Shown here: positions 52,298-64,000 of the stretch, in pieces
How the letters are laid out: the number at the start of each line of letters is the position of its first letter
How positions within the stretch are numbered: the first letter of the stretch is position 1
NCBI GenBank assembly: GCA_000708835.1
Contig: DF236997.1
Location: 134,736 to 198,735 of the forward strand
Reading direction: 5' to 3'
DNA: 64,000 nucleotides
Origin: Klebsormidium nitens
Taxonomy: Eukaryota; Streptophyta; Klebsormidiophyceae; Klebsormidiales; Klebsormidiaceae
The notes under the pieces: model-generated
The model's database searches: none
What the model saw: only the letters and a program-made list of their open reading frames with translations
What the model was told of the DNA's origin: nothing
Position numbers and translations under genes: made by a program

Positions 52298-54520
52298 TAC
52301 CACCGTCCCTCATATACTTTCACCATCACCGGAAGGATTCACCAACTCCGTCTCGTCTTGTGGATGGAAAAGTAGATCAGCACATGCGATTATGCAGACC
52401 AAATTCATGTTACAGATGAAAGCTTTGGGGAAGATACCCGCCGATACTCTTTGGACGTTGTGGAGTTTGTCCTGTATACCTAGACCCGCCCCTTGCGTTT
52501 GTTCAAGTTTGAGTCAAAGGTGGGAGATTTTACAGCAAGGAGCTGCGCTGCACAAACACTTTTCGAAGGCCGTTCCCGCTACCCCTGGTTGAGCCGCTTT
52601 ATCCAAGCTTTGTTCAAAGTCAGACCCTGATACGCACGCACAAAAGGTGCAGCAAGGGAGAGGGTCTGAATAAACCCTGACCTTTTGGCTGATAGGTAGA
52701 GCCTATCCGCAAAGCCCCTCGTTCTCCGGAAGACTTGTGGATTCAAGAGAGCTGGTATTCAAGACAGACGGAGCCCGCAAGCAACGGGCGGGCACCCAGC
52801 GCGCGCCATGGAGGTCAATGCTTTGATCTCTTGCACCAGATTTGCGCCCTGGCTGAATCCCAGTATGCATGTCGCAGCAACCTTGGATACTACATGCTTT
52901 AGAGAATCCTTGTTTCGAAGCTGACGTAGATTTGAGCGATCGTAATCACCCAAAAATGCAATCATCAGAGAACGGTGATACTTATGGTAGCTCTAACGAC
53001 GCCTCTCGCACAGGAGAGTCAAGGGCACCTTTCATACTTAAAACTTTGTCATTTTTGCGTCACTCGCCACCCGCTGGGAAGCTGATCAAAATGTGCTCGC
53101 TTCATGAAAAGAGCGCTTCTTTGCGGATCTAACCCAAGAGAGGCCGCTGGAATGCCATTCCTACTATGATTCTGGGAGACTCTGCAATCTATGATGGCAG
53201 CGGCCGGCTATGCGAAGGCTGGGGAGGGCACCCCGCACTCGGTACCTGCTAGTACTAGCACGATGCCCTGTCCTTTCGAGATGGAGCTTCTTCGCAAACC
53301 TCCCACTATATCTCTAGGTAGTGTGAAAAAAACGAATACGAACAGCTGATCCGGCCACAACATCATCCTCCCTTACTTTTGGACGCGAATCCTCCTCTCC
53401 TTTCAATTCAACGTTAGTACGCTTTAAGCAAGCCGCCGATGCCTCCGCCCGTTGAAAGTGCGCTTCCAGCTGCAGCAAGTTTTGTAAAGCCCTCAAAGTT
53501 CTTCCCGCCAACCATGAGTCTTCATGGGTTGAGTTTCCAGGCTTTGAGATCCATCCTTGCAGCAATTTTCCAATATCGCAGATTGGGTCTCCTTTATAGA
53601 GGGATTGATCTAAAAGTAAAGCCATTTTACGGACGCCAGGTCATGGCTTGCTGGCCGGAATCATGGTCGGCAGTCGTACTCGAGATTCAAACGAGCCAGT
53701 TGATTTGATTTTGACGGCATGTACTTGATTGTGCCGAGCGCGTCAAAAGGTCAAAGCTGAGGTTGCGCAGCCCGCTCGCAAGCTTCGCTGTATGTGCCGC
53801 ATCCGCAAGTCTCACTATAGGTGCCGTCGATCTTCATATATATATTGAAGCGCGGAATCGTTATCACTGTAGGTCATTGAACATGCCGATCATGTGATCT
53901 CGACGGCTTTGCAAGCATTGTAATATTGTTATGTTGTATAAGGGACGTGCGTTTCAAGCATCCGACGTGTTGTCAACCAAAATTAATGAGGCACCTACAG
54001 CCTCAGAGCTGTAGAACCATAGGGCTGTGTGCAAAGCAGCATGCCGTCAAGGTAAAGTGCGGCGAGTCTGTCAGGTTTGTACAACAAATTCTTCCAGGTC
54101 CGAGATCAGCTATACCCGATTCGATCGTTTGGAACTGCACGCGGTGCAACATGATTGCGGCGTGCAGGATCGACATGCACAGCGATCAGATTCCATTCCT
54201 CGAGTCGCTGACGAGTCGATCTTGCCAATGCCTTTAACTCATTGGTCGCCTTGACCACGTAAAAATAAAGGGCACTTGAGGTTTAGAAAAGCGCAATTAG
54301 ATCTGGGTATCTGTACAGTATGTATTTGCTGCTCATGAACTTGTGACCTTCTTCAAAACCTGCCACCTGTCTGTTTGTCTGGTAAGGCACCTGTGTATAT
54401 GAAGCGACGAAGGCCGGCTGAGAAAGAAAGTATCCCGGCTGCAGTAAGGTCGAAGCTACCTGCGGCTCATGCAACTTAAGGAAGACGTTATGTATCAGCC
54501 GAATTGCATCGCAGCTCCCA
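52298..54520. other. Intergenic region, no gene recognised
   Basis: 2.2 kb without recognisable coding sequence. It includes a small A/T palindrome (cttca-tatatatat-tgaag, about 53834-53852). From about 54450 on, the sequence belongs to the 3' flank of the duplicated glutamine synthetase-like unit. Confidence 0.5.
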
Positions 54521-57500
54521 CTAAATCTGTTCGAAGTACCTAATCTTTTCCCAGTCGGTCACCGCCCTGTCAAACGCCCGCTGCTCTGTCCGGTAAAAGT
54601 GCGCGTAGTGCTCCCGCACCGTCTCCGTCAGCATCTTGCCCGCAAACTCGCTCTTCGCAAACACGTCTATTGCTTCTCTCAACGTCTGCGGTATGGACAA
54701 GAGCTCACTCTCCGACGTGTACACGTCACCCGTAATCGGGGGCGGCGGTTCGATCTTGCTCCGTATCCCTTCCAAACCCGACGCTAACCCGGCCGCCAAA
54801 CCGAGGTAAGGGTTACAGTCGGCCCCGGGCAGGCGGCACTCTATCCGCAGGCCCTTTCCCGACCCGACGATCCGGAACGGCGCCGTTCGGTTATCTTTGC
54901 TCCACGCAATCTTGGTGGGCGCCCACGAGCCAGACTGGAAGCGCTTGTAGCTGTTGACGGTGGGCGCATAGAAGACCATCAGCTCCGGCGTGTACTTCAT
55001 CCAGCCGCCCAGGAACCATTTGAACTCGTCGCTGCACAAACCGGTTGGATGTTCAGGAGTATTCAAGGGATTGAGACTCCCCCACTTTGAGACTGCATCT
55101 ATTGGGGTGCAAAAGGTAGGCGCTGCGAGCGTCGTCTTTTAAGCAGAAAGCGAATGGAGAACGGTAAGAAGCTTCGAAGGAAAATGGCTTCTCGAGTGAT
55201 GGCTAGCGCCCACAAACAACGTAATTCTGACTAGTTCCGACACGGCACGTGCACGAATTCTCGTCATCCAGACCTCTTCCTCGCAGGAGGGCTAGAACGA
55301 CGACGTGTCAACAAACTCTGAGCAAATCAAAGACATACAAACCCGGCTTGAACGCAACTGCATTTTCTTGCCTCGCACAAAGACCGACAACTCGTGTCCA
55401 TACCTGCAGTTGCTGATGGGCCCGAGCTGCTTGTCCCCAACGAACGCGTTCTTGCCGTCCCGCCACAGGCTCATGTGCACGTGGCACGACGACCCGGCCT
55501 GGTCCACGTGCGGCTTCGCCATGAACGTCACGCTGACGCCCATGCTCTCCGCGACTTCCTTCAGGCACTGCTTGTACACCACGTGGCGGTCCGCCATATC
55601 GAGCGCATCAGAGTACTTAACGTTCAGCTCGTGCTGCCCGAGCCCGAACTCGCCCTTGCTGTTCTCCACCGGCACGCCGGACGCCGCCAGGTGGCGCCGC
55701 GCGGTACCGTTGAAGAACTCCTCGCGGGTGCCCTGCAGAAAAGGGGAGCGGGGAAGTCATCAAGACAGCCGTCGGGCTGGTTCTGGGAGCTGGCGTGCTT
55801 AATTTAAGGCGCTGATGATGGAACTGACTGTCTCAAAGCGAGATACCTTCTTGGGGAAGACCGTTTTCCACAACAAAACACATTTCCTGCTAGGGCAACA
55901 AGGATTATCAGCTTGTGTTTGAAGCAGATGGATGGATATAAAAGGTATGTTCTGCAGGCAAAGAGCTTGTTCCAAGTTTGCCCTGACGTCCCTCACAGTA
56001 TTCCTCAACCGCTCAGTCAATCACAAGGTTTGCAAAAGCGATCAAGCAAGCTCGAGCAGATCCCCATAAACAAGGCCCTGACGCTGGCGCCAGCTGGAAT
56101 GGATGCTTTATATGGTCAGTTAAAAAGGGGAAGGTGCGTAGTTTGATTCACCTGCAGAATGTGGTAGTCCTCTCGATGCCACCCCACAGCACTCAAGCCG
56201 GCATACCGCTTCTTGTAGGCATCCTCAAACGAGTCTTGATAGAGGTAGTACTCAACCTGGAGAAGGAACAGGAGCCAATTCTTGGACGCCGGAGACCAGC
56301 CTACTCTAATGAAGCTTTTTGGGTGCAAGCAAGAAATTAATGGAGGCCCTTCGATGGCGAGTTTCGAAAAAGAGGCAACATGCTTCGAAATCGCCGATGG
56401 TAGCAGACTTTCCTCGTTGCCAACAGGAGTCGTCCTGAAGTCCCCACTGAGACAGTGGAAACTTCATGAGGAGCCGCTCCTGAGTTGGTGGAAGCAGGTT
56501 CACAGGGTCCCCTCCACTACCACTACCTTCAGAGACTGCTTAGCTGGCTCTCCAGAATCTGGAACATCATCTACCTTCTGAAGAGTCCTGCTCACCTTAT
56601 GACTCTACTGACAGTGCGAACGAAGTCCTGTTGGCGCCCCAGGTACAAACACTGAGCCTCACAGGCCCGGACAATCATCTGATCCCTTCTGAACATCAGT
56701 CCAAACCAGGTAATTTCGAAACCAGATCCCTCCGACTCACTTCTGTCGCCGCCATGGGCTGACAGTCCAGCTTCTTGGCTTCCGCAACCTGGCGCTGCAG
56801 AATGGACCTTGGAGCGTGGCCTGCTAGCTCGTGGCTCTCAGTCTGGACGTCACACAGGACAAGCGCCGTCTTCTCCAGCCAGCTACACGTCCGAAGCGTC
56901 CGAAGATCGGGCTGGAGGTGGTCGTCCCCATACCCTGTTGCCCAATTTGCAATCTGGACAAAGAGGACTGACAAAGGTGAGTGGTGGGATGTACGGAACC
57001 ATGTCAGATATGAAGATAGGGAATGTTCAGGACTAAGGTGTGCACTCAGGCAATTGTTTGCCCAGACAACGGCCTTCGCATTCTTGTCAATATTTTAGAG
57101 CACGAATTTGATTGACAGCAAGCTGCTATAAGTAGAATCTTGACAAGGTGACTGCTCTTGACAGCTTTCATGGGCGTTGGTTTGAAACAACTTGCTCATG
57201 ATAGGCCCCTGAGAAACTCCGCAAAGATGATCCAGCTACTGTTGATCAGGGCACTCAGCAGTCATCATTTGCATCAGGAGCATTCCAACTCCTTTGTGGT
57301 GCTCACCTTGTATCCGGGCACTGTCTCCATGTCCATGTCTGTCGCCAGCAAGTAGGAGCAGGCGTGCGTGCCCTCCTTCACAGCGAACTCCAGAAAGAAC
57401 TCTGCATCATACCTCTTACCGACCATGCGACCATACATGTCAGTCATCCCCACGATCACGGTGTCAATCTCCCCAGACTTCACTTTCCCCTCAAGGTCCG

Positions 57501-57880
57501 GAACACTGAGCATGCCTGCGATCAGCTGTGCGCCCCCAAATTTCGCCAGGCTGCGTGAATCCAAGTCCAAGGGCCTGAAATGCGGTGAGCTTGCGTGCAA
57601 GAAGCGCATTGGTGGGCGATCAGAAACATAAGCAATCGGTGCGCAATCTGCATTCGTAAGCTGGTGCAGAGAAGCGGCTCCTTGTCGGAGCTGAGTGCGA
57701 TGAGCGGCAAGCCGGCCCAGCCAGGACAGGGCCCGCCTTGATACACCGCCCTGCATTGCTGCAACTTTGCTCAGTCGCCCCAATACCGCTTTCAAGAAGA
57801 AAACTTCAGCTCTTTGAAAACGTGCAGATCATCTGCTGCTCGTGGCAGCACGTACTGCAACAAGAACGCAAAATCCTAAG
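54450..57880 (-). repeat. Segmental duplication, unit 1 (intact glutamine synthetase-like gene)
   Basis: This stretch reappears, diverged, at about 60850-63985 in the same orientation. Homology covers exons, introns and about 70 bases of 3' flank (for example gaagctacctgcggctcatg versus gaagctacttgcgggttcat), so it is a DNA-level duplication, not a retrocopy. Confidence 0.88.
54521..57795 (-). CDS. GSI-type glutamine synthetase-like (gamma-glutamyl-amine ligase) protein
   Basis: ATP-dependent ligase of the glutamine synthetase superfamily, prokaryotic type I / GlnT-PuuA-FluG branch, not the eukaryotic GSII of nitrogen assimilation. Five exons on the minus strand: 57307-57795, 56741-56953, 56152-56256, 55404-55732, 54521-55031; 548 residues. 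Marks in order: VGMTDMYGRMVGKRYDAEFF, YGDDHLQPDLRTLR, VEYYLYQDSFEDAY, EDYHILQGTREEFF, GEFGLGQHELNVKYSDALDM, TFMAKPHVDQAGSSCHVHMS, APTVNSYKRFQSGSWAPTKI, FRIVGSGKGLRIECRLPGAD, CNPYLGLAAGLASGLEGI. The acidic metal ligands and the GSGKGLRIECR substrate/ATP arginines are present. The first ~90 residues are Arg/Ala/Ser-rich and look like an organelle transit peptide. It may join glutamate to ammonia, a polyamine or another amine; the sequence does not decide. Start is ATG 57795 (or 57756). Confidence 0.92.
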
Positions 57881-59123
57881 CAAGCTCGCTGCATGGGGAA
57901 AAGGCTTTTGCACAGCGCTGGTGCCAGGCCAGCAAGGCGCCAGCTCAGACTGAGAATCAGTGAGATAGCCAGCAGACTGCAGAGTACGTATTAGTATAAT
58001 ACCTCACTAGTCTCAACTGATCACCTCCAGATTGGGTCGCCCTCGCCCTTCAATCCGGAAACACGTGTTCTGGAAGACGGCGGCCAAATAAAGCGCCGAA
58101 CTTGACAGGGCGGCAGTATCTGTCCCTGACGTCAACCATTTCCAGGCGACACAGTAGGGTTCAGTTTTGCAGCTTCCAAACCCTAATTTCAAGCAGGGGG
58201 CAAACTTTCAATGGCTCCTCTAATACCGTGCACTGTCAGTGTATTAAATTACGGCGCACGCTGGCATGCCCTTCAACTTCATTTTCAGGAGCTTGGCAGC
58301 ATGCGAAAAGCTTTCAAGTGTCCGCCACATGAGCTTCGTTTTCCAGCTGCATAATGGCGCGAGCTCTGGCTTCTGCTTTCATTCCAGGGAGTCGCTGGCG
58401 TAATGTCCTCCAAGGGAACAACTATTTGCACCCACTGGAAAGAAACAGCTCTCTTAGAGAAATACATTTTGCCCACAATGGGCACTCCTTGAATCACCCA
58501 CGTGTTCCCGTATCGCTCGCAGACTTGGCACCCGCGGTCGCTGTGTTTGATACTGCTGTCAGAGCCCCTCAGACTCGAAGTGGGTAGAGATGCATTTTTT
58601 GTACACGATCATTGAGCTTCATATGTACAATCTGCCAGGGGTGCCACATGGCCAGCGTTGCTCCATCCCTTCAGCACCAGCTGGGTGGCTTTCTTTCGCA
58701 CCTTGAAGCCACAGTGGCTTCCATTCAGCCAACGGTTACAAGGAGGGCACATTTTTCCTTTGCGCACATCACAAGAAGATCACGCCCTTCGTTGAAGACG
58801 ACTTGCAGCTCGAGGTCGTCACATCCTGCACAGAAGGTGTTTCAGTTGCTTCCGGAAGGTGAGCAGGTACTTGTAGGAGTTCCTCAGGTACTACACCAAC
58901 CTGAGCATGGGAATGTATGCAGGTCATTGGGATTATGCTTTAATCTTTTCCTATTCATACAGGATTTGTAGCCGGAGCGTCAGTGGTTGAGAGAGTTCTG
59001 TCGTTTCTCTTGAACTGCTTTCTGTCACTTCTCTCTGTTAGGTTTGATCTCTGTTAGGTTTGATTTGAAGAGCTGTCACTTTTCCCCAGGCCAGTGTCGA
59101 ATTGCAAGTTTTCTGATCACCGT
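57796..59123. other. Divergent region between ligase gene and unknown gene
   Basis: 1.3 kb between divergent genes. The first ~85 bases are shared with the pseudogene copy. A perfect 16-bp tandem duplication lies at 59033-59064. Upstream exons of the unknown gene may hide here, but I cannot demonstrate any. Confidence 0.45.
59033..59064. repeat. Perfect 16-bp tandem duplication
   Basis: ctctgttaggtttgat occurs twice in direct succession, about 60 bases before the putative start of the unknown gene. Confidence 0.9.
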
Positions 59124-60164
59124 ATGCGTGGGTTCCTTGATACAGCCGGTCTTCAAAAGCCCACCAAGAGAAAGGCCCAGACGCCGTCTGCAAGTCGTAA
59201 GATGGGAGGCGCAGAGCTGGAGGACTCAGTGCTTGAGTCCGAGCCATTCAAGCGGGAGGTCAGGATCATTTTTGCTCAACTATCTTTCAGAACCATGAGC
59301 AAGTTGGAAGCAGGTCGCATCGAGGTATCTGGCACCTTGTTGTGAGAACCTTGTTGTGAGAACCTGCATTTCACACAGTGCCCTTCATATTACTCAGTTG
59401 TGAGAGGTACTATCTTCTATACCAGCCTCCTTCGACTTCGACTCTGTTCTTTCAGCAGCCTGCGCTAGGCAGCTCTTATTGATTGTCATGCTGCTAGTTG
59501 CTCACATTCAAGAAGGTGCTCAAACCCACTTAGAGAACACAGATTCAAAGGCCTGCATTTTTTGAGAGAACACAGTGACTTCTGGAATGGCTTGCTGACT
59601 GTGGTTGTTCAGCACGCATGAGGGGATTGGCTGGGACCATGCAGAAAGGTTTCAATCTTGAGCCCCCGTGTGTCTTCCTTGCAGGTGCTGGCGCTGGTAC
59701 AGGAAGATGATCTGAGGAGTATTTTGAAGGAGGTTCAAGAAACATTTGACATAGACTGCACGGTTGATGCACATGCACTTGTTAAAGCTGCACATAAGGT
59801 GGGTTTGATATACCAACAATACCAACACCTTTGAATGGCTTTCCAAGACCATGAGAAGCATCTTGATGTAGAAACTAGACTCTAGCAGAAACGTGGATGC
59901 TTCATGTGTCCCTCTCGCACATATCTCTTCAAGACATCAAGAAGATGCACTTAAGTTGAACAATCATCAAGTTCGTCTCTCTTGCAGGCTATCCAACATG
60001 ACTATCTTGAGAAATCTGGATCCGAGGACGTCGAGGCACCCATTGCAGATTCTCTGGTGCAAGTTGGAGTGGATGAGATCCTGGCCACTTTGATGGAACT
60101 AGGTCTAGATCGTTACCTTTTGGAGAAAGAAAAAGCCATTGTACAGATATTCAAAAGAAGTTGA
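59124..60164 (+). CDS. Gene of unknown function, small helical acidic protein
   Basis: I do not recognise this family. Three exons fit together in phase: 59124-59324, 59685-59798, 59988-60164 (TGA), giving 163 residues if ATG 59124 is the start. An acceptor at 59145 (ttgatacag) means there could instead be upstream exons. The N-terminus is basic (KPTKRKAQTPSASRK); the rest is charged and helix-prone, for example KREVRIIFAQLSFRTMSKLE, VQEDDLRSILKEVQETFDID and VDEILATLMELGLDRYLLEK. There is no signal peptide, membrane segment or catalytic motif. The alternation of short helices and a basic tail would suit a nuclear or complex-forming protein, but that is a guess. Good donors and acceptors with consistent phases argue it is real. 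It sits between the two copies of the ligase gene. Confidence 0.6.
59335..59362. repeat. Perfect 14-bp tandem duplication in intron 1 of the unknown gene
   Basis: ccttgttgtgagaa occurs twice in direct succession, 11 bases after the donor site. It is the second recent-looking small tandem duplication within 300 bases. Confidence 0.9.
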
Positions 60165-60849
60165 AAGACCGTTACACAAAGCAAGCAACTCTCGCAGCTA
60201 AAAGCTTTCCTTATGGTTGCTGAGGCAACCCGTTCAGTGGGTGTAGTTCGTGGTAAAAAGCATTTGTTAAGTGGACACTGCATTCTTTATTCAGTTGACT
60301 AGTACTGATAATTGGAAGAATCATATTCTTTGCATACGGGTTACTATAGGGCCCATATGCGGGTAGTGTCATGCATTCCGGGATTGCATGCTCGCGGCGC
60401 AGCTACGAAGTTGCGCATATCATTTGTCATGCCGTAGCATACGCGCGCCCCACATGTGCATGGTGTTGATCAATTTGAACGTAAGCGCCGAGGGAAGCCT
60501 GGTTATTGGACGGCCGTACGTCCATAATTTACCTAAGACTTATAGCATGAGCTGGGTGACGTAGCCGTAGAAGGATCGCAAAGGTTCTGCAACGCATATG
60601 CATATAAATGACCAGTTTCAAACGGCCAGGTGATACTGCATTTTGCAACTCAACTTGATTGGAAGCGCTCCTCAGGCAGATATCACCAACAACCATTTGT
60701 TGTTGATGAAGATGTCTGGACTGAGTCCAAGCTATAGCAATTATACAACTCTGTTGACGATCATGAACCTTCATGCGACAATCTGCGCCTCCAATTCTTT
60801 TCCTGCTTTTACAGCACAGTCGGCCCGCTAGCAGACAAGTAATGGGGCT
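60165..60849. other. Intergenic region, no gene recognised
   Basis: 0.7 kb between the unknown gene and the duplicated unit. Expected to hold the 3' untranslated region of the unknown gene; no coding segment is visible. Confidence 0.5.
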
Positions 60850-63800
60850 GATGAGCTTGAAGCTACTTGCGGGTTCATGCAACTAAAAGCAGACACAAGA
60901 ATGCAGCGAGTTCGCATCGTATAACTCCTAGCTACTAATCTATTCCGATTGCCTGTCTTTTCTGAGTCGGTCACGGCCCTGTCAAACGCCCGCTGCTCTG
61001 TCTGGTAAAAGTGCGCGTTGTGCTCTCGCGCCGTCTCCGTCAGCATCTTGCTGGCAAACTCGCACTTCTTAAACGTCTTTAGCTTCTCTCAACGTCTGCG
61101 GTCCGGACAGCAGCTCACTCTCCGACGTAACACATCACTCGTGATTGAGGCGGCGTCAATCTTGCTCCGTGTTCCTTCCAAACCCGACTCTAACCTGGCC
61201 GCCAAACCGAGGTAAGGGTTACAGTCAGCCCGACAATCCGGAACGGCCCCCTTCGGTTCGGACCACGCAATCTTGGTAAGCGCCTACAAGCCGGAATGGA
61301 AGCGCTTGTAGCTGTTGACGTTGGGCGCGTAGAAGACCATCAACTCCAGCGAGTACTTCATCCAGCCGCCCGAGAGCCACTCAAAACTCGTCGCTGCACA
61401 AAACTGAATAATTTGAGTGACTTCAAAGACTGAGTTTGCTGTGTTTTGAAACTGCTTTTGCGGAGGCAGAGGGCAGCCGATGTGAGCTTCAACTGCAATT
61501 GGAAAGCAAACGAAGCAGGGCAAGGCTTACGAACGTATTTAGAGCTTCTCGATCGAGTCTTATTTCTCCCCATCTATAGCGATCCCGAGTCGTCCAAACG
61601 TGGAACGCGAAACTTCTTGCTGTCCAGGCCTCGCAGAGGGGCTGCCAACGACAATTTTTTTGACGAACGGCGAGCAAATACACGGCTCAAATGCAGCTTC
61701 AACCTGCTCGTGTCACATGAAGAACGACAACTGCCGTGCGCACCTGTAGTGGCTGATGGGCCCGAGCTGCTTGTCCCCCTAAAACCCGCCACAGTCTCAT
61801 GTGAACGGGCACGACGACCCGGCCTGGTCCACGTGCGGCTTCGCCATGAACGTCACGCTGACGCCCATGCTCTCCGCGACTTCTTTCAGGCACTGCTTGT
61901 ACACCACGTGGCGGTCCGCCATGTCGAGCGCGTCAGAGTACTTGACGTTCAGCTTGTGCTGCCCGAGCTCGAACTCGCCCTCACGGGCACGCCGGACGCC
62001 GCCAGGTGGCGCCGCGCAGTGCCGTTGAAGCATTCCTCACGTGTGCCCTGCAAGAAGGGAGAGCGGGGAAGTCATCAAGATGGCCGGCGGGCTGATTCTA
62101 TGAGCTGGCATGCTTTTTAAGGCAATGATGATGGACTCTGACTGTCTCAAAGCGGGATGAATTTGTGGAGAAGGCCAATCTCCACAACGAAACAACCGCT
62201 GCTGGGGGCAACAAGGATTATCGTATTCGAAGCAGACTGATGTTCAACCGCTCAGTCAATCAACAAGTTTTGTAAACGCGTTCAAGCGAGCCTCGTAAAC
62301 GCAAACAAGCACGCTCGGGTAGACCCACGTTACAAAGGCGCTGGGCCAGCGCCAGCTGGAATAGATGCTTCATATGATCAGTTGGAAAGGGGAAGGTGCG
62401 CATTGTTCACCTGCAGAACTGGCAATGTGGTAGTCCTCACGATGCCACCCCACAGCACTCAAACCGGCATACCGCTTCTTGTAGGCGACCTCAAACGAGT
62501 CTTGATAGAGGTAGTACTCAACCTGGAGAAGAGAAAGCAGCCAGTTCTTGGACGCCAGAGACCAGCCTACTCTTGTGAAGCTTCTTTGGTGAGCAAGCTG
62601 TTTGAGAAGTTAATGGAGGCCCTTCGATTGCAAGCTTCCTGGAGGGGACATGCTTCAAGATATCAGACTGGGAGCAGACTTTCTTCGCGGCCGACAGGAG
62701 TCGTCCTGAAGTCCCCACTGAGACATTGGAAACTTCATGAGGACCTTTCCTGAGCTGGTGGAGGGTGGGTCACAGGATCCCTCAATCCACAGCCACCACC
62801 TCCAGGGACTGCTTAGCTGGCTCTCCAGGATCTGGAATGCGGTCTACCTTCCGAAGAGTCCTACTCGACTCATAACATTACTAAGGATGGGAACAAAGTC
62901 CTGTTGGCGCACCAGGTTTGAACACTGAGCCCCAAAGACCCGAAGAATCATCCGATCCCTTCTAAAGCTTCAGTCCAAACCAGGTAATTTGTTAAAGGGA
63001 ATCATCTGACTCACTTCTGTCGCCGCCATGGGCTGACAGATCAGCTTTTTGGCTTCCGCAACCTGGCGCTGCAGAGTGGACCTTGGAGCATGGCCCGCCA
63101 GCTCATGGCTCTCGGTCTGAATGTCGCACAGGACGAGTGCCGTCTTCTCCAGCCAGCCGCACGTCCAAAGCGCAGATCGGGAAGAAGATCGGGCTGCAGG
63201 TGGTCGTCCCCAGAAGCTGTCGCCCAATCGGCAACCTGGAGAAAGGGGACTGACAAAGATGAGCGGTGGGGTATATGGATCCATGTAAGATACGAAGATA
63301 GAGAATGTTCAGGACTTAGGTCTGCACTCAAGTGATTGTATGCCCCCCTTGCATTCTCATCAACATGTTAGAGCACAACTTTGATTGACAGCAAGCTGCT
63401 ATAAGTAGAGTCTTGACAACATGTCTGCTCTTGACAGCCTTCATGGGCGTTTTGGACATAATCGCTCACATTAGGGCCCTAAGAAACTCTGCAACGGTGA
63501 TCCAGCCACTGCTGATCAGGGCACTCAGCATACACCACTTGCACCAGGAGTGTTCCAGCTCAACTGTGGCGCTGACCTTGTATTCCGGCGCTGTCTCTTG
63601 TCCATGTCTGTCGCCAGCAAGTAGGAGCAGGCGTGCGTGCCCTCCTTCGCAGCGGATTCCAGAAAGAACCCTGCATCATACCTCTTCCGACCATGCGGCC
63701 ATACCTATCAGCCATCCCCACAATGACGGTGTCAATCTCCCCAGACTTCACTTTTCCCTCAAGGTCCGGAACACTGAGCATGCCTGCGATTGGCTGTGCG

Positions 63801-63985
63801 GCCCCAAATGTGGCCAGGCTGCGTGAATCCAAGTCCAAGGGCCTGAACTGCGGGGAGCGTGCGTGCAAGAAGCGCATTGCTGGGGGATTGGAGCATAAGC
63901 AATCGGTGCGCAATCTGCTTGGCGCTCTGAGAACTTTCAACCTGCAGACCATCTGCTGCTCGTGGCAGCACTGCAACAAGAAAGG
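60850..63985 (-). repeat. Segmental duplication, unit 2 (decayed copy)
   Basis: Direct, diverged copy of 54450-57880, shorter through many deletions. Introns are also alignable, for example aagttaatggaggcccttcg and tcgtcctgaagtccccactg around 62610-62720 match the intron at about 56335-56450. It may continue past the window's right edge. Confidence 0.88.
60929..63985 (-). pseudogene. Pseudogene of the GSI-type glutamine synthetase-like ligase
   Basis: All five exons of the 54521-57795 gene are recognisable: about 63580-63905, 63013-63237, 62409-62524, 61743-62050 and 60950-61400. The reading frame is broken many times. Lesions I can see by comparison: a one-base loss near 63686 (at the GKRYD motif); rearranged bases and a frameshift near 63175; a seven-base insertion near 62414; a roughly ten-base loss near 61980; a base loss near 61805 that destroys the CHVHMS metal/ATP site; a deletion near 61778; an extra base at 61385; losses near 61070 and 61125-61155; and about 40 bases missing near 61230, which removes the GSGKGLRIECR motif. 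About 60 N-terminal codons are absent upstream of 63905. Function as an enzyme is excluded; the sequence could only act as RNA. Confidence 0.88.
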
Positions 63986-64000
63986 AGACTCCCAGTAGCT

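Noticed and set aside
54521-57795. Canonical plant glutamine synthetase (GSII)
   Set aside because: Motif spacing and sequences such as EDYHILQGTREEFF and GEFGLGQHELNVKYSDALDM are of the type-I/GlnT-PuuA branch, not GSII.
60929-63985. Second functional ligase gene
   Set aside because: At least eight frame-breaking differences and missing catalytic motifs compared with the intact copy; scored as a pseudogene.

Overview
This is nuclear DNA of a green-lineage eukaryote, most likely a streptophyte alga (the Klebsormidium grade would fit) or an early land plant. The reasons are a phototropin with the plant AGC-VIII kinase signature (DFD in place of DFG), a phytyl ester synthase-type plastid acyltransferase, a plant-type PRP38B splicing factor, a plant-type GUP1-like MBOAT protein and a DUF642-like wall protein. 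Genes are intron-dense: 4 to 19 exons, mostly 50-200 nt, with introns of about 100-600 nt. Species assignment is inference. Exon models were built by joining conserved protein segments through splice sites whose phases agree; identities rest on remembered family motifs, not on a database search. Layout: 1-3941 (+) 3' part of phototropin; 5570-7460 (-) VIT/CCC1-type iron transporter; 8381-14726 (+) phytyl ester synthase-like; 16455-22330 (-) complete strumpellin (WASH complex subunit 5); 23105-26064 (+) PRP38B with a long RS/RD/RE tail; 26875-29950 (+) SMUG1-type uracil-DNA glycosylase; 30844-31488 (-) intronless SIS-domain protein of the 6-phospho-3-hexuloisomerase type; 32277-38765 (+) GUP1-like MBOAT; 40423-43321 (+) secreted DUF642/choice-of-anchor-C protein with proline-rich and GYG-rich tail; 45404-50719 (+) AGC kinase with an N-terminal myosin-TH1 domain; 54521-57795 (-) GSI-type glutamine synthetase-like ligase; 59124-60164 (+) gene of unknown function; about 60930-63985 (-) a decayed second copy of the glutamine synthetase-like gene. 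The genes do not form a pathway or operon; this is an ordinary nuclear neighbourhood. Its interest lies in genes that Arabidopsis-type plants lack (strumpellin, SMUG1, TH1-AGC kinase), a bacterial-looking intronless sugar-phosphate isomerase, and a direct segmental duplication caught while one copy decays. Several gaps of 0.7-3.8 kb hold nothing I can name, apart from small repeats, one palindrome and one weak small-ORF candidate.
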